Of a DNA stretch of 36,859 nucleotides, positions 17,634 through 27,658 are shown piece after piece. This DNA comes from Clostridia bacterium (lineage in GTDB: Bacteria; Bacillota; Clostridia; Oscillospirales; Acutalibacteraceae). A program made the position numbers and the translations under genes. The DNA is taken from positions 1 to 36,859 of the forward strand of contig JALENG010000046.1 of NCBI GenBank assembly GCA_022767925.1. The letters run 5' to 3'. The notes below the pieces were generated by a model. The model saw only the letters and a program-made list of their open reading frames with translations, did not search any database and was not told the origin of the DNA. The first letter of the stretch is position 1; every line of letters starts with the position of its first letter.

Positions 17634-18626
17634 GTGGACTTGCAGCAAATTTTGGCCGCGCAGGAGATATGGAAGACAGGCTCGATTACCCGGGCCGCCA
17701 AAAATCTGTTTATGGGACAGCCGAATCTCAGCCGCTCGCTGCAGGAGCTGGAGGAAGAGGTAGGGTTCCCCATTTTCGACCGCTCGTCCCGGGGCGTGCG
17801 GCCCACAGTGGAGGGGCTGACCTTTTTGCACCGTTCGCAGGAAGTGGTACAGGCGATGGATAGTTTGCGCCAGATCTACGGTTCGGAAAAGCGGGAGCCC
17901 GTGCGCATTCTGATCCCCCAGGTTTTCTATGCCGTGGGGTGTCTGGCGGACTTTCTGGCGCAGGAAGCGCGGAAAAGCCCCATATCCGGGGGCAGCCTTC
18001 CGCATCTGAATATGGAGCAGGTCCCGGCGGACCAGATTGAAGAGCGGGTGGGGCGCAGTGAGCAGACGCTGGGCATTGTCCGCTTTGAAGAGGGGAGAAA
18101 GCATATCCTGTATGACCGGTGGCGGAGGCAGGGGCTAATTTGGAAAGAACTGATGCGTTTTCCCACGAGGGTTACGCTGTCGAAGCAGCACCCGCTGGCA
18201 AAAAGGGAAACCCTGCAGCCACAGGAGCTGTATCCCTATACCGAACTGCGGGGGCAGTATGATCATATCAGCCGGCCAGAGCTGGAGAAAAATGAGAGAA
18301 AAGTTCTGACGATCCCCGACCGTCTGGACCAGCTGCAAATGCTCAGTCAGGTGCCGGGGTCTTACCTGTGGACCGGTCCCATGCCGGAAAAAGTGCAGCA
18401 TCTGTACGGACTGTGCCAGCGGTCGGTAGAAGGGGCGGTTATCTGTCAGGATGTAGTTTTAATGCGGGATCCGCGCTTTTTGCCGATGTTCACCCGCAAA
18501 TGGATGCAGTATCTGCGCGTGTGGCTGCCGCAGAATATGAAGGATACGGAGTTTTTGGGGAAGAAAAGCGAAGTTGAATGGCCCGGAGAAGGAAAAAGCG
18601 GAAAGGAGAAAAACAATGGCCAATGA
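17634..18626 (+). CDS. LysR-family transcriptional regulator
   Basis: DLQQILAAQEIWKTGSITRAAKNLFMGQPNLSRSLQELEEEVGFPIFDRSSRGVRPTVEG wHTH; start set to GTG 17634 because the promoter's -10 lies at 17586-17591 (ORF track starts at 17577). Confidence 0.85.
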   Translation: MDLQQILAAQEIWKTGSITRAAKNLFMGQPNLSRSLQELEEEVGFPIFDRSSRGVRPTVEGLTFLHRSQEVVQAMDSLRQIYGSEKREPVRILIPQVFYAVGCLADFLAQEARKSPISGGSLPHLNMEQVPADQIEERVGRSEQTLGIVRFEEGRKHILYDRWRRQGLIWKELMRFPTRVTLSKQHPLAKRETLQPQELYPYTELRGQYDHISRPELEKNERKVLTIPDRLDQLQMLSQVPGSYLWTGPMPEKVQHLYGLCQRSVEGAVICQDVVLMRDPRFLPMFTRKWMQYLRVWLPQNMKDTEFLGKKSEVEWPGEGKSGKEKNNGQ

Positions 18627-19395
18627 AACCCTGTTTACCACAAAAGCAACCAGCTATGCAAAAGGCCGGCCCTCCTATGCACCCGGAGCGATCGGGCGCA
18701 TCCTCGATTGCCTGGCAATGGGCGGGTATCAACCGGCAGCGGACGGGCCGTGGGCGCGTATTGCGGACATCGGATCGGGAACCGGGATTTTGTCCCGGGA
18801 GCTGATCGGGCGAAACCTGGAGGTTTATGGAGTCGAGCCCAACGAGGCCATGCGCGAAAAGGCAGAATATCAACTGGGGTCGTGCGGGCATTTCCACTCG
18901 GTGGCGGCTTCGGCGGAGAGCACTGGATTGCCGGATCACAGTATGGCGATGGTGACAGCTGCCTCGGCGTTCCACTGGTTTGACCCGGAAGCGTTTCGAA
19001 GGGAATGCCTCCGTATTCTGGTGCCCGGGGGTTTGGTATGTCTGCTGATCAATGTGCGGGAGTACGATGACTTTACCCGCCGCCAGCACGAACTGTGCCG
19101 GAAATACGGGGCCGGATTTACCTCGCTGATCCACGGTTTTGAGGAGACAAAGGAGAAGGCCGCCGTCTTTTTTGAAGAAGGATTTCATCTGGAGCGGTTT
19201 GACTTCCCGCTGACCTATGAAAAAGAGGCTTTTATCAGCCGCAGCCTTTCCTCTTCTTATGCACCGGAAGCAGGCTCCGAGAACGGGCGGCTGTATATGG
19301 AGGGGCTGCAGCGGCTGCTGGAGGAAATCCCGCAGGAGCGCTTTACCGTTGCGAATTTTACCGCCCTGTTCTGGGGAAAACCGTGCGCCTTGTGA
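18616..19395 (+). CDS. Class I SAM-dependent methyltransferase
   Basis: ADIGSGTGILSRELIGRNLEVYGVEPN motif I region, ASAFHWFD; ATG at 18616 after AAAGGAG, overlapping the LysR stop. Confidence 0.9.
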   Translation: MANETLFTTKATSYAKGRPSYAPGAIGRILDCLAMGGYQPAADGPWARIADIGSGTGILSRELIGRNLEVYGVEPNEAMREKAEYQLGSCGHFHSVAASAESTGLPDHSMAMVTAASAFHWFDPEAFRRECLRILVPGGLVCLLINVREYDDFTRRQHELCRKYGAGFTSLIHGFEETKEKAAVFFEEGFHLERFDFPLTYEKEAFISRSLSSSYAPEAGSENGRLYMEGLQRLLEEIPQERFTVANFTALFWGKPCAL

Positions 19396-19467
19396 CAGAA
19401 AAGGCTTGAGAAACAAAAAGATTTGTGATACCGTAAAGGAAACCAAGGAAGAAAGGAAGAGAGCAGG

Positions 19468-20880
19468 ATGAAGATGACAGCATCCGTCCGGCAGCAGATT
19501 CACGATTGGCTGCAGAACCATCGGGAGGAAATGATGGCGGATATCGCCGCGCTGGTGGCCATTGACAGCGCAAGGGGCGAGGAAAAAGAGGGAATGCCCT
19601 ATGGCGAGGGGCCGTACCGCGCCTTGTGCGAGGGGGAAAGAATCCTGAAAAAATCCGGGCTGCTTCAGGTGGCCATGCACGGCGCCCGGGTGATCACCGG
19701 TGACCTGAATGAAAACGAGACGGAATTGGGCATTCTGGCCCATCTGGATATTGTGCCGGTGGGCAACGGTTGGACGGTTCCGGCGCTGGAGATGACCCGG
19801 AAGGACGGGAAGATTTTCGGCCGCGGCGTGATTGATGACAAGGGCCCGGCGGTGATGGCACTGTATGCCATGCGCGCCCTGAAGGAATGCGGGGTACCGC
19901 TTGCAAAGAACTGCCGATTGATTTTGGGTTCCGATGAGGAATGCGGCAGCAGCGATATCGCCTGGTATTTTGACCGCAATCCCATCCCTCCTCAGACACT
20001 GTCGCCGGATGCCTCGTACCCCTGTATCTGCATCGAGAAGGGGAGCCTGAGGGTGGATGTACAGGGCCATTGGGAGAAGCAGCCGGCCGAACCCCGGCTG
20101 CTCCGCTTTGACTGCGGTGTGAAGGTAAATGTAGTGCCCGGAGAAGCGGAGTGCGTGGTACGGGGACTGACTGCAGAGCAGGTCCTGCGGCAGGCCGATA
20201 AGGAGACCGGAGGCATTGCGTTTACCGCAGAGGAGACAGTAGAGGGCACGCGGATTTGGGCCAAAGGCTCCACGGCCCACGCTAGCCTGCCGGAGACCGG
20301 GAATAACGCGCTGACGGGCCTTCTGACCCTTCTCTCCCATCTGCCGCTGGCCGCAGGGCGCAGCCAGGAAGTGATCCATGAACTGTGCCGTCTGTTCCCC
20401 CACGGGGATACCTGCGGAAAAGCAGCCGGTGTGTATCAGTCCGATGAGGAGAGCGGCGAGTTGACGCTGGCCTTTTCCATTCTGCATATGGACGAGGAGG
20501 GGCTCAGCCTGAATCTGGATATCCGCGCTCCCATGTGCGCCAATGAGGAAAATGTGCGGGATGTACTGCTGGAGCGGTTTGCCGATGCCGGCCTGACCAT
20601 GAAGAAGGAAGCGATGAATCCGCCCCACTACGTCAGCAAGGATTCCCCGCAGGTGCAGCGGCTGGTCCGTATTTTTGAGAGCTACACCGGGCAGTCTCTG
20701 CCGGCCCTTGCCATTGGCGGCGGCACCTATCTGCATCATATCGAGGGGGGCGTCTCCTTCGGGTGCGAGTTCCCCGGGTATGATTACAACATGCACGGCG
20801 CCGATGAGTACGCCATTGAGGAGCAGCTGCTGCTCTCCAGCGAGATGTATGCGGCCGCCATTGTGGATATCTGCGGATAA
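19468..20880 (+). CDS. pepV: M20 family dipeptidase (PepV/Sapep-like)
   Basis: ILAHLDIVPVGNGW, GRGVIDDKGPAVMALYA, GSDEECGSSD, final GGGTYLHHIEGGVSFGCEFPG motifs. Confidence 0.93.
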   Translation: MKMTASVRQQIHDWLQNHREEMMADIAALVAIDSARGEEKEGMPYGEGPYRALCEGERILKKSGLLQVAMHGARVITGDLNENETELGILAHLDIVPVGNGWTVPALEMTRKDGKIFGRGVIDDKGPAVMALYAMRALKECGVPLAKNCRLILGSDEECGSSDIAWYFDRNPIPPQTLSPDASYPCICIEKGSLRVDVQGHWEKQPAEPRLLRFDCGVKVNVVPGEAECVVRGLTAEQVLRQADKETGGIAFTAEETVEGTRIWAKGSTAHASLPETGNNALTGLLTLLSHLPLAAGRSQEVIHELCRLFPHGDTCGKAAGVYQSDEESGELTLAFSILHMDEEGLSLNLDIRAPMCANEENVRDVLLERFADAGLTMKKEAMNPPHYVSKDSPQVQRLVRIFESYTGQSLPALAIGGGTYLHHIEGGVSFGCEFPGYDYNMHGADEYAIEEQLLLSSEMYAAAIVDICG

Positions 20881-20902
20881 AAACGGCGTAAGCAGAAAAA
20901 CA

Positions 20903-20943
20903 GCCCCGGAGGGGAACGATTTTTCGTTCCCCTCCGGGGCTTT
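20903..20943. terminator. Convergent bidirectional terminator pepV / hypE
   Basis: AGCCCCGGAGGGGAACGA-TTTT-TCGTTCCCCTCCGGGGCT perfect inverted repeat. Confidence 0.9.
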
Positions 20944-20952
20944 CGTATATCC

Positions 20953-21939
20953 TCAGCAGATCCGCGGCAGGCCCTCTCCCTGCAGGATATCCAGCCGCCG
21001 GCGCCCGCCGATGGCGGTTTCCTCCAGCAGAGTGCCGGGTTCCCCTTCGATCACCCGGCCGATACAGCAGGCGTTTTCACCGTAGGGACTCGTGCGCAGG
21101 CAGGAGAGCGCCTGGGGCACATACTCCCCGGGCAAGGTGAGCACCATCTTGCCCTCATTTCCCATATACAGCGGGTCCAGCCCCAAAATGGCGCACAGAT
21201 CTCGCACCGCCGGGGTGATGGGCAGCTTCTCTTCCTCCAAAAGGAAGGTTTTCCCGCATCCCTCGGCCAGCTCCTTGCATACGGTAGCCAGTCCGCCCCG
21301 GGTCACATCCCGCATGGTGTGGACCGGAATTTCGTGCGCCAGCAGGGCCCGAACCATGCCGTGCAGGGGCGCGCAGTCGCTGACAATGGAATTTCGGATT
21401 CCCATGCGGTGGGACAGAATGGCCGCGTGGTGATCCCCCAGTGTACCGCTGAGCAGAATGGCATCGCCCGGGCGGCTGTTTGGCGAGGCAATCTCCCGTC
21501 CCTCCGGGACAAAACCCACGCCCGCCGTATTGATATACAGCCCACCGTTTCCCTGGGTTACCTTGGTGTCTCCGGCGATAATGGCAACGCCCGCCTCTTT
21601 GGCGGCAGCGGCCATAGATTGCACAATTCGGTCGAGAAGATCCGTGTCCAGTCCCTCCTGCAAAATGAATCCACAGGTGAGATACTGTGGATCGGCCCCG
21701 CGCATCAGCAGGTCATTGACCGTGCCGCACACGCTCAGCCGCCCGATATCGCCCCCGGGGAAAACCAGCGGGTCCACCACAAAGCTGTCGGTGGTAACAG
21801 CCAGGCGGCTGTGGCCGGGGACAACGGCGCTGTCCTCCATCTGGCCGAGAATCGGATTTTCAAACCAGCGGGCGAAAATCGAATGGATCAGCTCGCCGGT
21901 CATGGCACCGCCGCTGCCATGGGCCATGGTAATTTTCAT
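20953..21939 (-). CDS. hypE: Hydrogenase expression/formation protein HypE
   Basis: MAHGSGGAMTGELI, DSFVVDPLVFPGGDIGRLSVCGTVNDLLMRGA; C-terminal PRIC with terminal Cys. Confidence 0.97.
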   Translation of the reverse strand: MKITMAHGSGGAMTGELIHSIFARWFENPILGQMEDSAVVPGHSRLAVTTDSFVVDPLVFPGGDIGRLSVCGTVNDLLMRGADPQYLTCGFILQEGLDTDLLDRIVQSMAAAAKEAGVAIIAGDTKVTQGNGGLYINTAGVGFVPEGREIASPNSRPGDAILLSGTLGDHHAAILSHRMGIRNSIVSDCAPLHGMVRALLAHEIPVHTMRDVTRGGLATVCKELAEGCGKTFLLEEEKLPITPAVRDLCAILGLDPLYMGNEGKMVLTLPGEYVPQALSCLRTSPYGENACCIGRVIEGEPGTLLEETAIGGRRRLDILQGEGLPRIC

Positions 21940-21945
21940 GGTGGA

Positions 21946-22989
21946 TCACTCCCTGTGATGAATCAGATATTGGTGGCAACTGCCCTCTTCCGAGACCATG
22001 CAGGCCCCCTGCGGAGAGAGCGGTGTGCAGTGCTTGCCGTACAGCGGGCACTGGGGAGGGGAAATCCGGCCAGCCAGTACCTGACCGCAGCGGCAGGCGG
22101 GATTAGCGGGGGCATCCTCCTCCAAACCGGTACTGCCGGCATCAAACCGGGCAAACTCCGGGCGTAGCCGCCGCCCGGAACCGGGGATGAATCCCAGCCC
22201 GCGCCATACGGCGCCACAGGGCTCGAAAAAGGTGTGCAGCAGTTCTTCCGTTTTGGAGGAGGGAAATTCCGGCACCGCCGCGGGGTACAGGTTTTTGACC
22301 ACGGCGCGGCCGCGGTTTTTCACCAGAAAATGCAGGGCCACCAATAGCTCCGGTCCGCGGAAGCCCGCCACGGCGAAGGGAATGTGGTACATTTGCGCCA
22401 GCGGTTCGAACCGGCGCCACCCGGTCACACTGCACACATGCCCCGGCGCCAAAAAGGCGTCGATGGCAGCGCCGCTGCGGCACAGGGTGTCAATCACCGG
22501 CGGCATGGTCTTCAGAGCCGTGAACAGCCGGACGTTTTCCGTTCTGTTTTCCAGCAGATCCTGCAGCAGCAGGGCATAGGCCGGGGTGGTGGTCTCAAAT
22601 CCCACGGCCGCAAATACAAAGCGGGTGCGGGGGTTTTCCCGGGCCAGGGGCAGTATATCAAACGGAGAGTAGACCATATGAACCTGCCCGCCCTGGGCAC
22701 GGCAGGCGGCCAGGGTGCGCCCGCCGCTCCCCGGTACCCGCAGCAGGTCCCCAAACGTGACCACGCAGGTATCCGCTTGCAGAGAAAAATCACACAGCCG
22801 GTCGATATAGGATGTGGGGGTGACACAAACAGGGCACCCCGGGCCGGACAGCAGATGGATGGCCGGGGAGAGCAGCGAGGGGATTCCCAGCCGGGAAATG
22901 GCGGCGGTGTGGCTGCCGCAGACCTCCATGATGGAAATGGGGGGGCCGTCGTATGTGCGCAGCTCCTGCCGGATATCGTCAAGTGTCAT
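21946..22989 (-). CDS. hypD: Hydrogenase formation protein HypD
   Basis: MEVCGSHTAAISRLGI, LSGPGCPVCVTP, FAAVGFETTTPAYA motifs. Confidence 0.97.
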   Translation of the reverse strand: MTLDDIRQELRTYDGPPISIMEVCGSHTAAISRLGIPSLLSPAIHLLSGPGCPVCVTPTSYIDRLCDFSLQADTCVVTFGDLLRVPGSGGRTLAACRAQGGQVHMVYSPFDILPLARENPRTRFVFAAVGFETTTPAYALLLQDLLENRTENVRLFTALKTMPPVIDTLCRSGAAIDAFLAPGHVCSVTGWRRFEPLAQMYHIPFAVAGFRGPELLVALHFLVKNRGRAVVKNLYPAAVPEFPSSKTEELLHTFFEPCGAVWRGLGFIPGSGRRLRPEFARFDAGSTGLEEDAPANPACRCGQVLAGRISPPQCPLYGKHCTPLSPQGACMVSEEGSCHQYLIHHRE

Positions 22990-23195
22990 TCTTCGGCCTC
23001 CTGCAGCAGGGCGATCAGCTCCTCGGCCTCGGTCTGCTGCATCACCTGGATCACACACCCGGCGTGAACCAGCGCCCAGTCCCCCTCCCTGACCGGAACC
23101 AGCCCGATACGGGCCGTCAGCCGGTTGCCGGAAAAATCCAATTCCGCTGTCTTTTTATCCACCCGGAGAACTTTCCCCGGAAGCGCTACACACAT
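22986..23195 (-). CDS. hypC: HypC/HybG/HupF family hydrogenase formation chaperone
   Basis: Starts MCVALPGKV, GDWALVHAGCVIQVM. Confidence 0.96.
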   Translation of the reverse strand: MCVALPGKVLRVDKKTAELDFSGNRLTARIGLVPVREGDWALVHAGCVIQVMQQTEAEELIALLQEAEE

Positions 23196-25420
23196 GGCAG
23201 AAAACCTCCTCCATAGGCCTGCCCCAGAGCGATGCCGCCGTCCCCCGGGGGAACCTGTTCATTGCGATATACGGTAAAGCCGTCCGTTTGCAGCAGAGAT
23301 GTGCATCCGGTCAGCAGAATATGGTTGCAAAAGCAGCCGCCGGACAGGACAACCGTGCGGTTTCCGGTTTCCTGCCGCCACCGGCGGCACACCTCCCGTA
23401 CCCCCCGGCACAGGGCCTGATGAAAACCGAGGGCCAGCCCGTCCGCCGGGGCTCCCTCTTTTTGGGCCCGCTCCATGGCGGGGAAAAGAGCGCGGGTGTC
23501 CGGCACCCACATGTCCTCCTGCCGGATCAGCGGCAGCGGCAGCGGCACGGGGGTGGCGGCCCGGCGAGCCGCCTGCTCCAGCAAAACGGCACACTCTCCC
23601 TCGTAATCATTCCGGTCATGTAGCCCCAGCGCGGCGCACACCGCGTCAAACAGCCGCCCGGCTGAGCTGCTTTTTACGGTATTCACTCCCTGGGAGAGCG
23701 CCGCTTCGGTAAGGGCACCCCCCTCGCCCTCCAGTGGAAGCCCACAGGCAAAGCGATAGCCCCACAGGGGAAGCCGGGCATCCCGGGCAACGGCATCTCC
23801 GCCCGGCAGCAGGGGGGCGTACAAGTGCCCGTAGCGGGAAAAATCCCCCGACTCGCACTGTAAAAATTCCCCGCCCCACACTGTGCCGTCGGTTCCGTAA
23901 CCGGTGCCGTCGAAAATCACGCCCAGCACCGGGCCGGTCAGCCCGTGCTCGGCCATAACGGACAGAGCGTGGGCGTGGTGGTGCTGAAAGAGCGTGACCG
24001 GCAGGTTTCTCTTCCGATCCTCCCGGGCGGAGAGGTACAGGGGATGCCAGTCGCTGCACACCCGCTGGGGCCGGATGGAGAACAGCGTTTCCATCCGGGC
24101 AAGAGCTGCCCGGCGGGCCTGCAGACAACCGTCCTCCTGCAAATCCCCCATGGGCTGGCTGAGATACACCCGGTTTCCCTGAGACAGGGCGAATACGTGC
24201 TTCAGATCTCCGCCGGAGGCCAGCGTGGGCGGCAGCTCCCGGGGGACGGAAACAGAGTCGGGTACATATCCCCGGGCCCGGCGGATCATCAGGGGTCTCC
24301 CGTCCGGGACGGACAGCACGCTGTCGTCCAGCGGGGTCAGAATTTCCCGCTCGTGCCACAGAACGCCGCTCAACAGCGGTTGGGAGGAGAGAAAGGCCAG
24401 CGCCTCCCCGTCCCGGATCACCATCGGCGCACCGGACCGGTTCAGGCTGGTCAGAATCAGGGGCCCCAGTGCGCGGGTGAGCAGAATCTGCAGGGGATTG
24501 GAGGGGAGCATGGCACCAATCCGGTCGCTCTCCGAGCAGACCGAGGGGGCAAAATCCCGCTTTTTCCGGAGCAAAACGATCGGTCGGGGGGAAGAGAGAA
24601 GCAGGGCCTCCTCCTCCGGCGAGATCGCACAGAATGACCGCACACCGGGGATATCCGGAAATAAAACCGCAAAGGGCTTTTTCTCCCGGTGTTTCAGGGT
24701 ACGCAGGGCCCGGGCAGTTTCCTCCCGATCCGGCCGGGCCGCCAGGTGGTAGCCGCCGATATCTTTTACCGCCAGGATTTTCCCGTCCCGCAGCAGGCGG
24801 CAGGCTTCCTCCAGCGCCGCCTCCCGCTCTTTTCTCTCCCCGTCCGGCAGGCTGAGGATCAGCTGGGGGCCGCAGTGGGGGCAGGCGATGGTCTGCGCAT
24901 GGCGGCGCCGGTTCCCCTTTTGGGTGTATTCCTCCCGGCAGTCCGGGCACAGGGGAAACCGGTCCATGGTGGTCGTCTCCCGGTCATAGGGCAGCGCCCG
25001 CTGGATGCTGTACCGGGGCCCGCAGGCAACACAGCTGAGAAACGGGTACCGGTACCGGCGGTTTTGTGGGTCCAGCAGCTCCCGTTCACAGGTTTCGCAG
25101 GTGGGCAGATCCGGGGTCAGCCGGGGAAGAAGAGGCGTTTCCTCTTCACTGGGGAGAATGGTGAACGAAGAAAATGGGGTAAAGGAGAGTTCCTTTACCC
25201 CAATGGCATCCACCCGGGCGCCCGGGCAGGCGGCCAACTGCTTTTCCAGCTGCTGCAGGGTTCCCTCCTCCCCGGTGACGGTGAGGGAGACCGCCCCGCC
25301 CCGGTTGCAGATGGTGCCGGTAATTCCGAGCCTCTCGGCGCACTCGGCCGCATAGGGGCGGAATCCCACCCCCTGCACCAGTCCGGTAAGGGTATAGCGG
25401 CGGGTAACCCGGCCCATCAT
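23186..25420 (-). CDS. hypF: Carbamoyltransferase HypF
   Basis: Acylphosphatase domain (GLVQGVGFRPY), zinc fingers CETCERE/CVACGPRYS and CPDCREEY/CPHCGPQ, HHHAHA, GGCFCN motifs; ATGA overlap with ferredoxin gene. Confidence 0.97.
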   Translation of the reverse strand: MMGRVTRRYTLTGLVQGVGFRPYAAECAERLGITGTICNRGGAVSLTVTGEEGTLQQLEKQLAACPGARVDAIGVKELSFTPFSSFTILPSEEETPLLPRLTPDLPTCETCERELLDPQNRRYRYPFLSCVACGPRYSIQRALPYDRETTTMDRFPLCPDCREEYTQKGNRRRHAQTIACPHCGPQLILSLPDGERKEREAALEEACRLLRDGKILAVKDIGGYHLAARPDREETARALRTLKHREKKPFAVLFPDIPGVRSFCAISPEEEALLLSSPRPIVLLRKKRDFAPSVCSESDRIGAMLPSNPLQILLTRALGPLILTSLNRSGAPMVIRDGEALAFLSSQPLLSGVLWHEREILTPLDDSVLSVPDGRPLMIRRARGYVPDSVSVPRELPPTLASGGDLKHVFALSQGNRVYLSQPMGDLQEDGCLQARRAALARMETLFSIRPQRVCSDWHPLYLSAREDRKRNLPVTLFQHHHAHALSVMAEHGLTGPVLGVIFDGTGYGTDGTVWGGEFLQCESGDFSRYGHLYAPLLPGGDAVARDARLPLWGYRFACGLPLEGEGGALTEAALSQGVNTVKSSSAGRLFDAVCAALGLHDRNDYEGECAVLLEQAARRAATPVPLPLPLIRQEDMWVPDTRALFPAMERAQKEGAPADGLALGFHQALCRGVREVCRRWRQETGNRTVVLSGGCFCNHILLTGCTSLLQTDGFTVYRNEQVPPGDGGIALGQAYGGGFLPCV

Positions 25421-26163
25421 GGCTCGGTGGGGAGCATGCGGATGCATCCCTTGGGACAGTGGGCTTCACAGGCACCGCAGCTGACGCACTCGCCGGCATT
25501 CAGCGTCCAGGTTTTGTTCGCGCGGTCCACCGTAATGGCAGAGGCCGGGCACTTCTTGGCGCACAGCGTGCAGAATACACACTGGGACAGGTCGGCCTGG
25601 GGATGCTTGGGGCCGCCGGGTTCTTCGTGGATTTCCAGAGCATGGCGCGGGCAATTATTTACGCACAGGCTGCAACGCAGGCACTTGTGGTGGTCGATCT
25701 CCCAGGTTTTGTTCGCGCGATCCACGGTGATCGCCTCGTTGGGACACTTTTTGGCGCACAGCGTGCAGTACACACACTTGGACAGATCCACCGTCACATT
25801 GCCCATCTTCATCTCGATGGCCTCGGGCTTATGGTAGATATCCAGTTTTTTCTCATGGCCGGGTACAGGATAGCCGGGTACAATTTTTAAACATTTTTTG
25901 GGGCATTTTTCCACGCAGTAGCCGCATTGTACGCAATCAAAACGATGGATACTCCAGGTATGGGCATCCCGGTCCACATTGATCGCCCGGGGCGGGCAGC
26001 TGCGGGAGCACAGTCCGCACAGCAGGCAGGTCTCCATATCCACTTCCACATGGCCGCGGGTACGGGCCGGGTACTCCTTCGGAGTATCGGGATAGGAGGT
26101 GGTCACCGGTTTGTGAAGCAGGTTGTGCAGCACGGTGCCGGCAAACGGCATCAGTTTTGCCAT
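25417..26163 (-). CDS. Ech-type hydrogenase polyferredoxin subunit, six [4Fe-4S] motifs
   Basis: Six CxxCxxCxxxCP motifs (CLLCGLCSRSCP, CVQCGYCVEKCP, CVYCTLCAKKCP, CLRCSLCVNNCP, CVFCTLCAKKCP, CVSCGACEAHCP); in the echF position. Confidence 0.92.
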   Translation of the reverse strand: MAKLMPFAGTVLHNLLHKPVTTSYPDTPKEYPARTRGHVEVDMETCLLCGLCSRSCPPRAINVDRDAHTWSIHRFDCVQCGYCVEKCPKKCLKIVPGYPVPGHEKKLDIYHKPEAIEMKMGNVTVDLSKCVYCTLCAKKCPNEAITVDRANKTWEIDHHKCLRCSLCVNNCPRHALEIHEEPGGPKHPQADLSQCVFCTLCAKKCPASAITVDRANKTWTLNAGECVSCGACEAHCPKGCIRMLPTEP

Positions 26164-26180
26164 AGAACTTCTTCCCCCTC

Positions 26181-27269
26181 TCAGCGCTCTGTGCAGCTGA
26201 TGCACGGATCAATGGTCAGAATCAACAGCGGAACATCGGCCAGCTGGCTGCCTTTCAGGGTTTGCAGCATGGCTGGGATATTGGCAAAGGTGGGGGTGCG
26301 CACCCGCATACGGTCCAAAAACTTGGTGCCGTTGGCGCGCACATAGTAAATGGCCTCGCCGCGGGGCTGCTCACAGCGCATAAAGAATTCGCCGTTGGGG
26401 TTGCCCTTCACCGGGGCCGCAAGCGGTCCCTCGGGGATTTTCCCGGCGGCTTGCCGGATCAGATCCATGGACTGAAACAGCTCGCCGATGCGTACCTGGC
26501 AGCGGGCGTAGCTGTCACCGATATTGCTGGTAACGGGCTGTACGTCCAGATTTCCGTAAGCCGCATAATTCCCCGTGGTGCGAAGGTCATAGGCCACGCC
26601 GCTGGCGCGCAGCATGGGGCCGACGGCCCCCAGGGAAATGGCGTCCTCTTTGGTTAAAAAACCCACATCCCGCAGGCGGGTATTCACCGTGTAATCCGTC
26701 AAAAAGGTTTGGGTCAGCCGCCGCAGATCCTTTTCCATATCGGACAGGCGAGAGAGGAAGTCCCGCATCATATCGGGGGGAATGTCTTTTAATACGCCGC
26801 CGATGCGGTTTACCGAGAAAATGACCCGGCCGCCGGTGGAGATTTCAAACATATCCAGGATTTTCTCGCGCATACGCCACGACTGCATGAACAGGCTCTC
26901 GAATCCGAATGCATCGGCCAGAAGCCCCAGCCACAGAAGATGGCTGTGCAGCCGGCTCATTTCGCACCAGATGGTGCGCAGGTATTTGGCCCGCTCAGGG
27001 ACGTCGATCCGCATGACGTGCTCGACCGCCTCGCAGTAGCCCATGCCGTGCATAAAGCTGCAGATCCCGCAGATCCGCTCGGCTACATAGACAAATTCCT
27101 GATAATCCTTCTTTTCCACCAGCCGTTCCAAACCGCGGTGTACGTAGCCGATGGAGGGGACGGCCTTTACTACGGTCTCATCCTCCAGTACCAGATCCAG
27201 ATGGATGGGTTCGGGCAGAACGGGGTGCTGGGGGCCAAAGGGAACAATGCTCTGTTTTGCCATCCTCAT
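26181..27269 (-). CDS. echE: Group 4 [NiFe] hydrogenase large subunit (EchE-like)
   Basis: N-terminal ERICGICSFMH and C-terminal DPCISCTER NiFe-ligand motifs; no C-terminal extension. Confidence 0.92.
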   Translation of the reverse strand: MRMAKQSIVPFGPQHPVLPEPIHLDLVLEDETVVKAVPSIGYVHRGLERLVEKKDYQEFVYVAERICGICSFMHGMGYCEAVEHVMRIDVPERAKYLRTIWCEMSRLHSHLLWLGLLADAFGFESLFMQSWRMREKILDMFEISTGGRVIFSVNRIGGVLKDIPPDMMRDFLSRLSDMEKDLRRLTQTFLTDYTVNTRLRDVGFLTKEDAISLGAVGPMLRASGVAYDLRTTGNYAAYGNLDVQPVTSNIGDSYARCQVRIGELFQSMDLIRQAAGKIPEGPLAAPVKGNPNGEFFMRCEQPRGEAIYYVRANGTKFLDRMRVRTPTFANIPAMLQTLKGSQLADVPLLILTIDPCISCTER

Positions 27270-27658
27270 TTCCTCCTTCCAAACGGGGTTTGGGTGTCAA
27301 TGCGGTACAGTTTGTCCTGCATATCCGGTGCAATATGCTGAATCCGGACCCCAAACAGCTCGCGCATTTCATTTTCGTACAAAAACGCGCAGTCGTAAAC
27401 CTGGCTGATGCTGGGGATTTCCTCCTCCTGCGGCAGAACCAGACGGAAGGTATGCAGTTCATATTCCCGGGCAAAGGAATAACTCAATTCATAATAGACT
27501 CCGCCATTTTCCGGCTGTTTCAGCGTAACCGCACAGATCTGGCACAACCGCCAGCCGGCAATTCTTTTCTCGATCACCCGGGGCAGCAATTCGACCGGGG
27601 GCAGCGTTTCGATCAGGCCGCCGGGAGCGGTCAGTGCATTCCTCTCATTTTCCGTCAT
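27266..27658 (-). CDS. echD: Ech hydrogenase subunit D-like (NuoC-type 30 kDa subunit)
   Basis: YDCAFLYENEMRELFGVRIQ resembles the NuoC signature (E.E..D.FG); position between echC and echE. Confidence 0.85.
   Translation of the reverse strand: MTENERNALTAPGGLIETLPPVELLPRVIEKRIAGWRLCQICAVTLKQPENGGVYYELSYSFAREYELHTFRLVLPQEEEIPSISQVYDCAFLYENEMRELFGVRIQHIAPDMQDKLYRIDTQTPFGRRK

Noticed and set aside
18490-20796. 768-aa minus-strand ORF
   Set aside because: Spans across LysR, methyltransferase and PepV genes on the opposite strand and has no recognisable domain.
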